A DNA stretch of 40,143 nucleotides from NCBI GenBank assembly GCA_031376885.1, contig JANMEL010000239.1:1-40143 (forward strand), read 5' to 3'. This DNA comes from Chamaesiphon sp031376885 (lineage in GTDB: Bacteria > Cyanobacteriota > Cyanobacteriia > Cyanobacteriales > Chamaesiphonaceae). Position 1 is the first letter of the stretch; every line of letters starts with the position of its first letter. Under the pieces are notes generated by a model that was given only the letters and a program-made list of their open reading frames with translations, was not told the DNA's origin and searched no databases. Of this stretch, positions 18,065-25,851 are shown one piece after another. The translations under genes and the position numbers were made by a program.

Positions 18065-18081
18065 ATAACTAAGCACCAAAA

Positions 18082-18834
18082 ATGCAAAAACTAGAACACC
18101 GCCACATCATCGACATGCGCGTAGATGGCACCAGCTACGAAGACGCAACCACCAGAATTATCGACTGGGCAAAACAAGCCGAAAGTAAATATGTTTGCGT
18201 CGCCAACGTACATATGGTGATGGAAACATATGACAGCCCCACATTTGCCAACATCGTCAACAATGCTGATTTAGTTACCCCAGATGGAATGCCATTAGTC
18301 TGGGGATTAGGTGCCCTGGGTGTGGAAAATGCCGAACGAGTTTGTGGCCCCACATTAACATTAGCAGTATGTGAAGCCGCCGCAAACACTAATACACCGA
18401 TCGCCCTATATGGTGGTACCCCAGACAGCCTAGTCGCCTTCAATATATTTTTAAAAACCAAATTCCCTACCATCGATATTGTGTGCCAGATTTCCCCACC
18501 CTTTCGGGAACTCACAACAGAGGAAGATACCGCCTACACCGCGCAAATAGTCGAATCGGGAGCCAAAGTACTATTTGTGGGGATTGGCTGCCCCAGACAG
18601 GAAATTTGGATGGCTGAACATCAAGATCGAATTCCCGCTGTGATGCTGGGTGTGGGTGCTGCGTTTAATTTCCATTCTGGGCAGGTGAAACATGCGCCGA
18701 TGTGGGTACAGAAGATTGGGTTTGAGTGGCTATTTAGGTTGATAATGGAACCAAGAAGATTGTGGAAGAGGTATTTTAAGCATAATCCTCGGTTTATATT
18801 TTTGTTTTTGAGGCAGTTGGTTCTGAGGGGTTAG
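18082..18834 (+). CDS. WecG/TagA/CpsF family glycosyltransferase (GT26)
   Basis: 250 residues, the usual length. Transfers a sugar, often ManNAc or a ManNAc uronic acid, to a lipid-linked acceptor in surface polysaccharide synthesis. Motifs seen: NADLVTPDGMPLVWGLGALG near 72, GTPDSL, VGIGCPRQEIWM near 170, GVGAAFNFHSGQVKHAP, and the basic C-terminal membrane-association segment FRLIMEPRRLWKRYFKHNPRF. It stands alone between nadE and a secreted beta-helix protein, and is flanked by 55-bp inverted repeats, so it may have been acquired or moved as a unit. The specific sugar cannot be read from the sequence. Confidence 0.9.
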   Translation: MQKLEHRHIIDMRVDGTSYEDATTRIIDWAKQAESKYVCVANVHMVMETYDSPTFANIVNNADLVTPDGMPLVWGLGALGVENAERVCGPTLTLAVCEAAANTNTPIALYGGTPDSLVAFNIFLKTKFPTIDIVCQISPPFRELTTEEDTAYTAQIVESGAKVLFVGIGCPRQEIWMAEHQDRIPAVMLGVGAAFNFHSGQVKHAPMWVQKIGFEWLFRLIMEPRRLWKRYFKHNPRFIFLFLRQLVLRG

Positions 18835-18838
18835 TTGG

Positions 18839-18895
18839 GGTGTTTATTTAAACACAAAAGGGGCAGGTCGGATTCACTGAGGAACACTGAGGAAG
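18839..18895 (-). repeat. Right arm of ~55-bp inverted repeat around wecG-like gene
   Basis: Complement of 18010-18064: shares GGGGCAGGTCGGATTCAC and GGTGTTTATTTAA. It ends 4 nt before the ATG of the next gene and so supplies that gene's leader. Confidence 0.8.
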
Positions 18896-18899
18896 TTGT

Positions 18900-20141
18900 A
18901 TGTATAAGGTTGGGGTTATTTGTTTGGCGATCGCAGGTTCGATCGGTTATGTTATTCCTGTGGCGACTCAGAATAGAGTCGTTCAAACCTATTATGTGGA
19001 TGGGGTGAATGGACTCGATCGCAATATCGGTACGTCGGAGAAATTGGCGTTCAAAACGATCGATCGCGCTAATAAGTTGGTGGCTGCTGGTGATACGGTT
19101 TTAGTCAAGAATGGTACTTATAATGAGAATCTAACCATTGTTGCTTCTGGTACGGCTAAAAATTGGATTACTTTTCAAGCTTTTCCAGGGCATCAGCCAT
19201 TTATGAAGGGAAGTTCTGGAGCTTTTGATGTTGTTAGTAGTTATGTCAAGATTATTGGTTTTGAAATTACTTCAGTGGCCGAAAATGGGATTGCGATTAG
19301 TGGAACATTCACTGGCAATCATCACGTCCAAATCCTGAATAATAAAATCCATGATTCGGGCTGCAATGGGATTGGGGGGATTAGAACTGACTATTTGACA
19401 ATCGAGAATAATATCGTCTATCGAAATTCTTTCACTGCCCCGTGGATGTGTAGCGGAATTTCAATTTATCAATCCCAGAATTTCGATACTCAACCAGGAT
19501 TTCACAATATAGTCAGAGGGAATATTTCCTACAGTAATGATAATAAAAAGGTTAATAAAGACGGGAAAGTAACCGACGGGAATGGGATTATTATTGACGA
19601 TCTAAAGCATACTCAAGGTGATGTCCCGTCACCAAAATATCTAAGTTCGACCTTGGTAGAAAATAATATTGTGTTTGACAATGGTGGTAGAGGCATAAAC
19701 ATCTTCCAAAGTGAACTCGTCACTGTACGGAATAATACCTCATTCAAGAACTCAAAATCCAAGCTTCAATATGAAGGTGTGGATGGGGAAATAAGTTCTC
19801 TTCTGAGCGATCGCAGTAACTTCTACAATAACATCGCTTATGCGATCGATCCCGCCAAACGAACATTAATCGAGAACCAATCTAATGGCAATAAGTGGAA
19901 CCATAACCTATCCTATAATGGAAAAATTGCGATCGATAAAAAATCACTGGGCGGTCAAAATCTAGTCGATGTCGATCCTTTGTTTGTCGAGCCATCTATT
20001 TTAATCGATCGAGCAAACTTTAGATTACGCCCCACAAGTCCTGCCATCGGCTCAGGTACATCAACAAATGCGGCGAATATCGATATTACTGGCAAAAAAA
20101 GACCACTAGGATCTCAATTAAACTTGGGTGCTTATAACTGA
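18900..20141 (+). CDS. Secreted right-handed beta-helix repeat protein
   Basis: 413 residues. A hydrophobic N-terminus (MYKVGVICLAIAGSIGYVIP) is a signal peptide or anchor. Next comes YYVDGVNGLDRNIGTSEKLAFKTI, the usual opening of DUF1565/pectate-lyase-like helices, and then many degenerate coils with N-rich turns (IENNIVYRN, VENNIVFDNGG, VRNNTSFKNS). The ending RLRPTSPAIGSGTSTNAANID...GKKRPLGSQLNLGAY is the typical cap of such secreted proteins. It probably binds or cleaves polysaccharide at the cell surface; no catalytic residue set can be assigned. Its position next to a surface-sugar glycosyltransferase fits an envelope role. Its start codon lies 4 nt after the right inverted-repeat arm. 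Confidence 0.85.
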   Translation: MYKVGVICLAIAGSIGYVIPVATQNRVVQTYYVDGVNGLDRNIGTSEKLAFKTIDRANKLVAAGDTVLVKNGTYNENLTIVASGTAKNWITFQAFPGHQPFMKGSSGAFDVVSSYVKIIGFEITSVAENGIAISGTFTGNHHVQILNNKIHDSGCNGIGGIRTDYLTIENNIVYRNSFTAPWMCSGISIYQSQNFDTQPGFHNIVRGNISYSNDNKKVNKDGKVTDGNGIIIDDLKHTQGDVPSPKYLSSTLVENNIVFDNGGRGINIFQSELVTVRNNTSFKNSKSKLQYEGVDGEISSLLSDRSNFYNNIAYAIDPAKRTLIENQSNGNKWNHNLSYNGKIAIDKKSLGGQNLVDVDPLFVEPSILIDRANFRLRPTSPAIGSGTSTNAANIDITGKKRPLGSQLNLGAYN

Positions 20142-20269
20142 CGGCGGCAAGGCTCTCACTCCTACGTCTGTAGCGCGCACGATCTTGTCGCTCGAACCTC
20201 TGTTAAAAGACTGTTGCTAAAAATCAGAATTTCTGTTATGCTTGTAAAACATGGTCAGATTCATGACGT

Positions 20270-20357
20270 GGAGAGGTGGCTGAGTGGTCGAAAGCGGCAG
20301 ATTGCTAATCTGTTGTAGGATTTAATCTTACCGAGGGTTCGAATCCCTCCTTCTCCG
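20270..20357 (+). tRNA. tRNA-Ser (anticodon GCU)
   Basis: 88-nt tRNA with a long variable arm typical of serine. Acceptor arms GGAGAGG (20270-20276) and CTTCTCC (20350-20356) pair with one G-U; discriminator G at 20357. The anticodon loop TTGCTAA gives GCT at 20304-20306, and the T arm contains GGTTCGAATCC. CCA is not encoded. It decodes AGC/AGU. Confidence 0.95.
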
Positions 20358-20368
20358 TTCTAAAGTTA

Positions 20369-20407
20369 GTAGCACTATTCCAATTGGAATGGTGCTACAG
20401 TTGTTTT
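20369..20407 (+). terminator. Rho-independent terminator of tRNA-Ser
   Basis: GTAGCACTATTCCAA and TTGGAATGGTGCTAC (20369-20398) form a 15-bp stem with one G-U pair, followed by a T-rich tail (AGTTGTTTT). It begins 12 nt after the tRNA. Confidence 0.8.
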
Positions 20408-20426
20408 ATGCTTCATTATTGCCATT

Positions 20427-20495
20427 CCCTATCCCCTATCCCCTATCCCCTATCCCCTATCCCCTATCCCCTACCCCCTATCCCCTATCCCCTAA
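20427..20495 (+). repeat. Heptanucleotide array CCCCTAT (about 10 units)
   Basis: One partial and nine full heptamers: mostly CCCCTAT, one CCCCTAC, last unit CCCCTAA. The array ends 3 nt before the ATG of the DUF362 gene and replaces its ribosome-binding region. STRR-type heptamers are known in cyanobacteria; copy-number change here could alter expression. Confidence 0.9.
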
Positions 20496-20498
20496 CTA

Positions 20499-21272
20499 AT
20501 GTACACGGCTGCAACTAAAGGTTTTATATATCAACCGCCGCAATCTGCCCACAACGCTCGACATATTCTCGTCAAACCCAATCTCGGTTATCCTGTCGGC
20601 GCACCTGTGACGGTGAGTATGGGAGTCTTGGGTAAAGTCTTGCAAGGATTGCGTCAAGCTAGCCCAAATGCCAAAATATCGATCGTCGAAGGAGTATGCT
20701 CGCCTGTAAGTCTCCACGATATCGCCGCCAAAAATGGTCTGTACGCGCTGTTGGATGAAGGAATGGAACTTCTTGACGCAGATACGCTACCATTGGTCGA
20801 GTACCTCAATTTATGCCCCACTCCGGTTAGATTTCAGACGATGTGGGCACCTGCATTGTTAAGAGAAGTAGATTGTCGGATTACGATCGGTGCATTTAAG
20901 CGGACAATACTCAAAGATCGACCGTTAATATCGGCATCGTTGAAAAATCTCTATGGATTATTTCCGCGATCGAAGTACCATACGCGCAGTCTCAATTCAC
21001 GGGGGCAACTCCACCAACCATCTGTACCCAAAATACTTGAGGATGTCTATTTTTGCATCGGACATTTATTCGATGGTGCGGTGGTAGATGCTGATTTGCG
21101 ATTCGTCAGTGCAGATTGGAAACCCGATCGCGGTAAGACGCTTGAATTTGGTCAAATCTTTGTAGGTGACGATCCGATTGCAGTCGATCGAGCAGCCTGT
21201 GTCGCAACTGGAGAGAGTATTCCTAGTTATATCGATCGAATCGAATACCTTCGCGCCATCCAAAATAATTAA
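20499..21272 (+). CDS. DUF362 domain-containing protein
   Basis: 257 residues. Features of DUF362: ILVKPNLGYP near residue 25, ISIVEG and the ending GDDPIAVDRAACVATG, where the family has its D-P-V/I-A-x-D motif. The family is poorly understood; members are often tied to iron-sulfur proteins, but this one has no ferredoxin-like cysteine set. The ATG at 20499 is 3 nt after a heptamer array and has no Shine-Dalgarno. The reading frame is conserved in character from about residue 10, so the start is probably right. The stop overlaps that of convergent plsY by 4 nt within the AT palindrome AATTAATTATTAATT, leaving no room for a terminator between them. Confidence 0.8.
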   Translation: MYTAATKGFIYQPPQSAHNARHILVKPNLGYPVGAPVTVSMGVLGKVLQGLRQASPNAKISIVEGVCSPVSLHDIAAKNGLYALLDEGMELLDADTLPLVEYLNLCPTPVRFQTMWAPALLREVDCRITIGAFKRTILKDRPLISASLKNLYGLFPRSKYHTRSLNSRGQLHQPSVPKILEDVYFCIGHLFDGAVVDADLRFVSADWKPDRGKTLEFGQIFVGDDPIAVDRAACVATGESIPSYIDRIEYLRAIQNN

Positions 21273-21934
21273 TTATTAATTATCGAAGATGTGGATTCTA
21301 ACTTTTGACCTACTTTCGCTTCTGTGCCAGCCATGATGCGTTCAATATTGGTACGGTGGAGCCACACCACATAAACACCCCCAACGATCGCAAAGACAAT
21401 ATAAGCAAGTGGTTGGGCAAAAGCAACCATCCAAATTGTTGCCGAAATCGCCGCAAAGATCGAACTAATCGAGACAATCCGACTAATCGCAATAGTAACG
21501 GCAAATACAGCGATCGCCGCCAATCCTACCTGCCAGCACATCGCCAATAATACCCCAATCCCCGTCGCCACAGACTTACCCCCTTTGAACCCCAGCCAAA
21601 CCGACTTACTATGTCCAAATATCGCGCCGATCGCCGCCAAGGGAACTAGACATGATGCCCATTCAGTGGGAATAGAGTGGAAAAAATCGAGGGTAAATAT
21701 CCACCGAGCCATCAAGACAGCAAGTACACCTTTGAGTGCATCAGTTAATAAGACGATCGATCCTGGCACTTTGCCCAAAGTACGAAGCACATTAGTTGCG
21801 CCTGTCGAACCCGAACCATGTTCGCGAATATCGATCCCCTGCAATATCCTACCAGCTAGATATCCAGTGGGGAATGAACCGAGCAAATAAGCAATGAAAA
21901 TTATCCCTGTGGTGATGATAAAATTGATTAGCAT
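21269..21934 (-). CDS. plsY: Glycerol-3-phosphate acyltransferase PlsY
   Basis: Transfers an acyl group from acyl-phosphate to glycerol-3-phosphate, making lysophosphatidate at the cytoplasmic membrane; first acylation in phospholipid and glycolipid synthesis. 221 residues with five or more membrane segments. Motifs: GSFPTGYLAGRILQGIDIREHGSGSTGATN at 20-48, FGHSKSVWLGFKGGKSVATGIGVLL near 105-130, and VGGVYVVWLHRTNIERIMAGTE near the C-terminus. Last gene of a minus-strand run DUF3119-DUF3086-plsY, with a 51-nt gap to DUF3086. Confidence 0.95.
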   Translation of the reverse strand: MLINFIITTGIIFIAYLLGSFPTGYLAGRILQGIDIREHGSGSTGATNVLRTLGKVPGSIVLLTDALKGVLAVLMARWIFTLDFFHSIPTEWASCLVPLAAIGAIFGHSKSVWLGFKGGKSVATGIGVLLAMCWQVGLAAIAVFAVTIAISRIVSISSIFAAISATIWMVAFAQPLAYIVFAIVGGVYVVWLHRTNIERIMAGTEAKVGQKLESTSSIINN

Positions 21935-21985
21935 ACTTAATTAAGTAATAATCATAATTTTGGATTTTGGACTGGGAAAGACTCC

Positions 21986-23278
21986 CTACCGATAACCTGG
22001 ATAATCATCTGGCGACTGATTTGGTTCGGGGGCAAAGGCTAGCCACAGAGGATATTGTAGAATAGATAGCGCGATCTGTCCTTCAGAATTATCGATGATA
22101 ATTAGGGGGATTTCACGATTTGCGACAATGCGATCGACCCTTTGAACCAAAGCTTCGGGATCTTCAAATAAAATAATCCCGCCATTACCGCCAAAATCAG
22201 TCTTTGCAAGTCCGAGACAGTCTTGAAAACCCCGCCGCCAATCGCCAAGACGTTCGGGGAAATTTGCCAAAACAACAGTGCGGAGATAGTCTCCATATAG
22301 CTCTCTGAGTACCGATACCGCTGTCGCCGCTACCAAAATATTCTGCAAGCGACTACCCATAGTACGAACCGCTCCCCTACCGCCATTGGTAAAAAACCAG
22401 TCAGAAACCTTGTCTGCATGAACTGCTTCGAGAGTACGCCGCAGATGCCAAGTGGGGGCGTAATAGTCTGGGGCACTGCGATACCTGTCGATCGACGCTC
22501 TTACCTTGGTAGCAGTGCTTTTAAAGGGTGGTTCGGCGAATTGAGGGTTGATTTGGTTCCGTGGGGTAGTTTCGCTCGTTGAGGGGGCATTTATCGGGGT
22601 TTGGAGGCGAATTTGGGCAGGGGGTGGTTGGGGGAAGTCGATTTCTTCGGCGATGACTACCAAGTCTTGGAGGCTACCCACGAGATAGTCTTTGAATCCT
22701 TGGAGCCGGATGGCGATATCTTGGGAGTTTCCGGCAAAGCTTTTGCTAATTTCTGCCTTAATTCGATCTCGGCGGCGTTCGAGTTGTTCGACGGAGATTT
22801 GGAGTTTTTGGCGGCGTTGTTCGAGTTCGTCGATTGAAGTGCGAATGATTTCGCCAAAACTCAGTTGGGTATCGGCGATTTGCTGTTCTAATTGTGTTTG
22901 GATGAGGTGCAGTCGATCGATTTCTGTTTTAATTTGGGTGGCTTCACTTTCCAATCGATCTGGAGTGGATGATGTGGAGCGGAGTGGTGGGGATGATTCA
23001 GCTTCGGGTTCTAGATCTTGACTAATTTCATCTAGTAGAATATCCCAATTGTCGTCTAATCTGGGAATTTCTTCAGGAATTGGCTCTGGTTGGACTAAAA
23101 TATTAGCAGTCGATCGATCTGAGACTGATGGCTGTGGCTGCTCATGTTCTTCACTATCCCAGATATCCACGGTTGTTGCGACGACCTCGATCTCTTCGAG
23201 CACTCGCACGTCGATGATTTTTTGTGGCTGTGGGGGGATTCGATCTGGCTCGTGATTTGGATTTCCGTCGGGATTCAT
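21986..23278 (-). CDS. DUF3086 domain protein (cyanobacterial, unknown function)
   Basis: About 430 residues. A long acidic, Pro/Ser-rich N-terminal part is followed by a coiled coil (LEQQIADTQLSFGEII... EQLERRRDRIKAEISKSF) and a conserved globular C-terminal half (RRTLEAVHADKVSDWFFTNG; AATAVSVLRELYGDYLR; GNGGIILFEDPEALVQRVDRI). This last part is what I recognise as DUF3086, found essentially in cyanobacteria and often beside DUF3119 and plsY. No enzyme motif is seen. Start: ATG 23278 gives MNPDGNPN; an upstream GTG at 23305 adds nine residues. Neither has a Shine-Dalgarno. Confidence 0.8.
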   Translation of the reverse strand: MNPDGNPNHEPDRIPPQPQKIIDVRVLEEIEVVATTVDIWDSEEHEQPQPSVSDRSTANILVQPEPIPEEIPRLDDNWDILLDEISQDLEPEAESSPPLRSTSSTPDRLESEATQIKTEIDRLHLIQTQLEQQIADTQLSFGEIIRTSIDELEQRRQKLQISVEQLERRRDRIKAEISKSFAGNSQDIAIRLQGFKDYLVGSLQDLVVIAEEIDFPQPPPAQIRLQTPINAPSTSETTPRNQINPQFAEPPFKSTATKVRASIDRYRSAPDYYAPTWHLRRTLEAVHADKVSDWFFTNGGRGAVRTMGSRLQNILVAATAVSVLRELYGDYLRTVVLANFPERLGDWRRGFQDCLGLAKTDFGGNGGIILFEDPEALVQRVDRIVANREIPLIIIDNSEGQIALSILQYPLWLAFAPEPNQSPDDYPGYR

Positions 23279-23346
23279 AGATTTTGGTGCGATTTGAGCA
23301 AGCACAGTTGCTAGAAGTTGCGGATCGAAAGGTGTCGAGTCTTGTT

Positions 23347-23739
23347 TCAGTCAGACTGGGGACAATAATATTCGAGACAAGTACGTAACATTTGTCGATC
23401 GAAAATAATTGGTAAAAAGTGAATACTATTTACTTCTTTAAAGTAAAACAAAATGGGTACGGGCGGCCAAAAAATTTGCCAAGTTTCCCATTCAGCATAG
23501 GGAAATCTACGGAGCAGCTTACTACCACGATAGACATCTAGAGCGGTGGTGGTAAATTTCAGGCGGATGATTGCTGTTTGAATCGACAAAAACAATCCAA
23601 ATACCCCAACTCCCAAGCCTACCCAGAATTGGATCGCAGCGACTGGAATGGCTGCGAGGATTAATACGAGGGGAATTGTATAGGTTGGGTGAAGTTCTAC
23701 TTCTGTAGGTAATTGGCTTGAAGAGGGGATGGTTGTCAC
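23347..23739 (-). CDS. DUF3119 family membrane protein
   Basis: 130 residues. One long or two close hydrophobic segments (IPLVLILAAIPVAAIQFWVG, GVFGLFLSIQTAII) followed by a short PH-like region (TTTALDVYRGSKLLRRFPYAEWETWQIFWPPVPILFYFKEVNSIHFLPIIFD). This matches the small DUF3119 family that accompanies DUF3086 in cyanobacteria. It starts with GTG (23739) and leads a same-strand run into DUF3086 and plsY, suggesting a shared membrane-related role, which is an inference from gene order. Confidence 0.75.
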   Translation of the reverse strand: MTTIPSSSQLPTEVELHPTYTIPLVLILAAIPVAAIQFWVGLGVGVFGLFLSIQTAIIRLKFTTTALDVYRGSKLLRRFPYAEWETWQIFWPPVPILFYFKEVNSIHFLPIIFDRQMLRTCLEYYCPQSD

Positions 23740-24296
23740 AAAGTTTAAGTCTCGGCTGAGGATGAGAATTGTTACACACTCACTTATTTTAACAGGGAGA
23801 TCGATCGTTGCGGCTACAAAAGTTGGCCGATCGAGATTTTAACCACTGGCTAGTATGGGTTCTACGGTATTTTCGAGCCAATCTCTCTGAGTTGAGAAAA
23901 CCCCCGTTAGGATCTGTCATGGGGCTGCTTGCGTAATCTCACTGATCCAATAATGAAAATCTACAACTGAGGATAGGCAAAATCTAGTCAAAGTTCCGTA
24001 TTCATCGTGATGTCAAATTCGGGTTCGATCGAGCAGAATGAATGTGGTGGATCGATAATTCACCAAAAAAAGTTGGGTTTAGTTAAATGAGTCATATAGA
24101 GGTAGGGCGATCCTGGTTTTTGTAGCTACATATAGCATTTTTCTGAGCAGATGACAGAGAACTGTATATGTAGTTCACTTACCACCCTTTCAGGGGTGAG
24201 GTTTGGGTTCAATTTACCAACGGATAACTAGGTGGTCGGTAATCGCTGTTAAAATTGATAGTTGTAAGGACTAAAAATAATTAGCTGCGAATAATC
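23740..24296. other. 557-bp divergent intergenic region
   Basis: Lies between divergent DUF3119 and the pentapeptide gene. Small inverted repeats are present (CTACATATA with TATATGTAG near 24127-24175; CACCC...GGGGTG near 24181-24200). I see no ORF or RNA gene. Promoters for both neighbours must be here. Confidence 0.45.
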
Positions 24297-24800
24297 ATGA
24301 AGTTTAATTTTCGCCGGACAATCGTCGGTTTATTGTTACCTGTATTGCTGATGATGTCACTCGCCATCGCTACTAGCTATCCTCAGCCAGCACTGGCTGA
24401 TGATTTTACCAAAGCAACTTTGCCTAATGCTGATTTTACAGGCAAGGATTTGACTAGTTATGAGTTTACTCAAGCTAGTGTTCGCAATGGCAAGTTTGCC
24501 AATACTAATCTCACTGGTGTGAGTTTGATCGGCGGGGATTTTGACTCGGCAGATATGACGGGTGCGAACTTGACAAATGCAGCTCTAGATACGGCGAGAA
24601 TGACTCGTGTAAATTTGACTAATGCAATTTTGGTCGGGGCTTTTGCTTCTGTCACGAATTTTAGTGGGGCAATTATCGACGGTGCTGATTTTACTGATGT
24701 ATTGCTCAGAAAAGATGTCCTGCAAAAACTTTGCAAGGTTGCCACTGGTACCAATCCAACTACGGGAAGATTGACTAGAGATACTTTAGGATGTGCATAA
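24297..24800 (+). CDS. Exported pentapeptide-repeat protein (thylakoid-lumen type)
   Basis: 167 residues. A signal peptide with two arginines (FNFRRTIVGLLLPVLLMMS) ends at ALA-DD, cleavage after residue 34. About 15 A(D/N)LxX pentapeptides follow (ATLPNADFTGKDLTSYEF, GANLTNAALDTARMTRVNLT), forming a right-handed quadrilateral helix. The end LCKVATGTNPTTGRLTRDTLGC is the conserved two-Cys cap of lumenal pentapeptide proteins shared with plant chloroplast TL-type proteins. It probably sits in the thylakoid lumen or periplasm. Role unknown; the two cysteines could form a disulfide. Confidence 0.85.
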   Translation: MKFNFRRTIVGLLLPVLLMMSLAIATSYPQPALADDFTKATLPNADFTGKDLTSYEFTQASVRNGKFANTNLTGVSLIGGDFDSADMTGANLTNAALDTARMTRVNLTNAILVGAFASVTNFSGAIIDGADFTDVLLRKDVLQKLCKVATGTNPTTGRLTRDTLGCA

Positions 24801-24957
24801 TTAATCGACGCTTGCTGTCCGGATCTGCCAATCATCTTAATGCTCAATTCAAGTAGTTTCAACTTAATTTACACACCATTCCCGATCGACTATAGGGGCC
24901 TTCTGAGCGATCTAAATTACCAATCGAACCTAAATATTTATTTCTTCGATTGTTCGG

Positions 24958-25851
24958 TTAAATAGCCGTCGAAAAATCTTCTATTTTTATTATTTGAGAT
25001 CGATCGGTAATGAATAATAAGGGAACTTTACCATAGAAAGATGCCCAGCCTGAGTAAGTACTTGGAGCACCAATTAAAAGATCGCACTTTGCCAGTGAAT
25101 ATAAATCTTCCATCATGCCACCTATGGCAAGTTTTATATTATGGTGGCTAAACTCCTTTTCTTCGATCGATTCATTAGAGCATAGCAAGAATAACACTTT
25201 CTTGCCGATCGAACTAAAATAGTTTTGGAGCTGCTCCATTTTATCGATATATACATCATTACCAAAATAGTATTTCCCGTCTTGCCATACTTTATAGTCA
25301 CCTTTGCGTAGATGAACACCTATGACTAAATCTTGCATATTTTGAGTGTCCGAAAATAACATATTTATTTTTTCTGATACCTTTTCGTCAGGAGCAAACA
25401 AAGTTCTAATTATATCTCCATGTTTCTTAAAGTTATCATTGTCTCTATACAACCACCCATTTGCAATGATGATTTTGTTCGTTACTTTGTCGATAAAGAT
25501 AGGATCGTTGAGATTATATTCTTCTGTTGGAGAAGATTGAATAAATTCGTGAAATTGTGATGATGCAAATATTTTACTAATTATCTTTGCACATATGCTA
25601 AAAATAGCGATTGGCAAATCTACTTTTAAGGAGAAGTAGATTTGCCGATCCCTAAACATATTACTATCAATTGCTGGAAAATATTTGCAATATTCGTCAA
25701 AAGTTGGATTCACTAAAACATATTCATGTTCGATCGAGTTGGCAATAAAATGACCGAACAGAAATAATCGATTACAAAGTTGCATCCCCATTTTGTCTTG
25801 GATAATTAGCATATGTTTAAAATACTTATGAACGCCTTGACATGATATCAT
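24958..25851 (-). CDS. GT11-like (alpha-1,2-fucosyltransferase-like) glycosyltransferase
   Basis: 297 residues. VIGVHLRKGDYKVW near 175 corresponds to the HxRRGDY nucleotide-sugar motif of GT11/GT23-type fucosyltransferases; MQLCNRLFLFGHFIANSI near the start resembles their GRLGNQMFxYA motif, and the end LLIGAPSTYSGWASFYGKVPLLFI resembles the motif-III S-S-F-S-W-W-A region. Substrate cannot be told. The ATG overlaps the dnaG stop as ATGA, so it is translationally coupled to dnaG; MLIIQDKMGM (residue 14) is an alternative start. Base composition is clearly more AT-rich than dnaG and CGATCG words are rarer, which suggests it was acquired. Confidence 0.7.
   Translation of the reverse strand: MISCQGVHKYFKHMLIIQDKMGMQLCNRLFLFGHFIANSIEHEYVLVNPTFDEYCKYFPAIDSNMFRDRQIYFSLKVDLPIAIFSICAKIISKIFASSQFHEFIQSSPTEEYNLNDPIFIDKVTNKIIIANGWLYRDNDNFKKHGDIIRTLFAPDEKVSEKINMLFSDTQNMQDLVIGVHLRKGDYKVWQDGKYYFGNDVYIDKMEQLQNYFSSIGKKVLFLLCSNESIEEKEFSHHNIKLAIGGMMEDLYSLAKCDLLIGAPSTYSGWASFYGKVPLLFITDRSQIIKIEDFSTAI

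Noticed and set aside
20270..20357. tRNA-Ser as an integration (att) site of a genomic island
   Set aside because: No integrase gene and no duplicated tRNA 3' end were seen in the window.
20427..20495. CRISPR-like array of short repeats
   Set aside because: Seven-base units are directly adjacent with no spacers; this is a simple tandem repeat.
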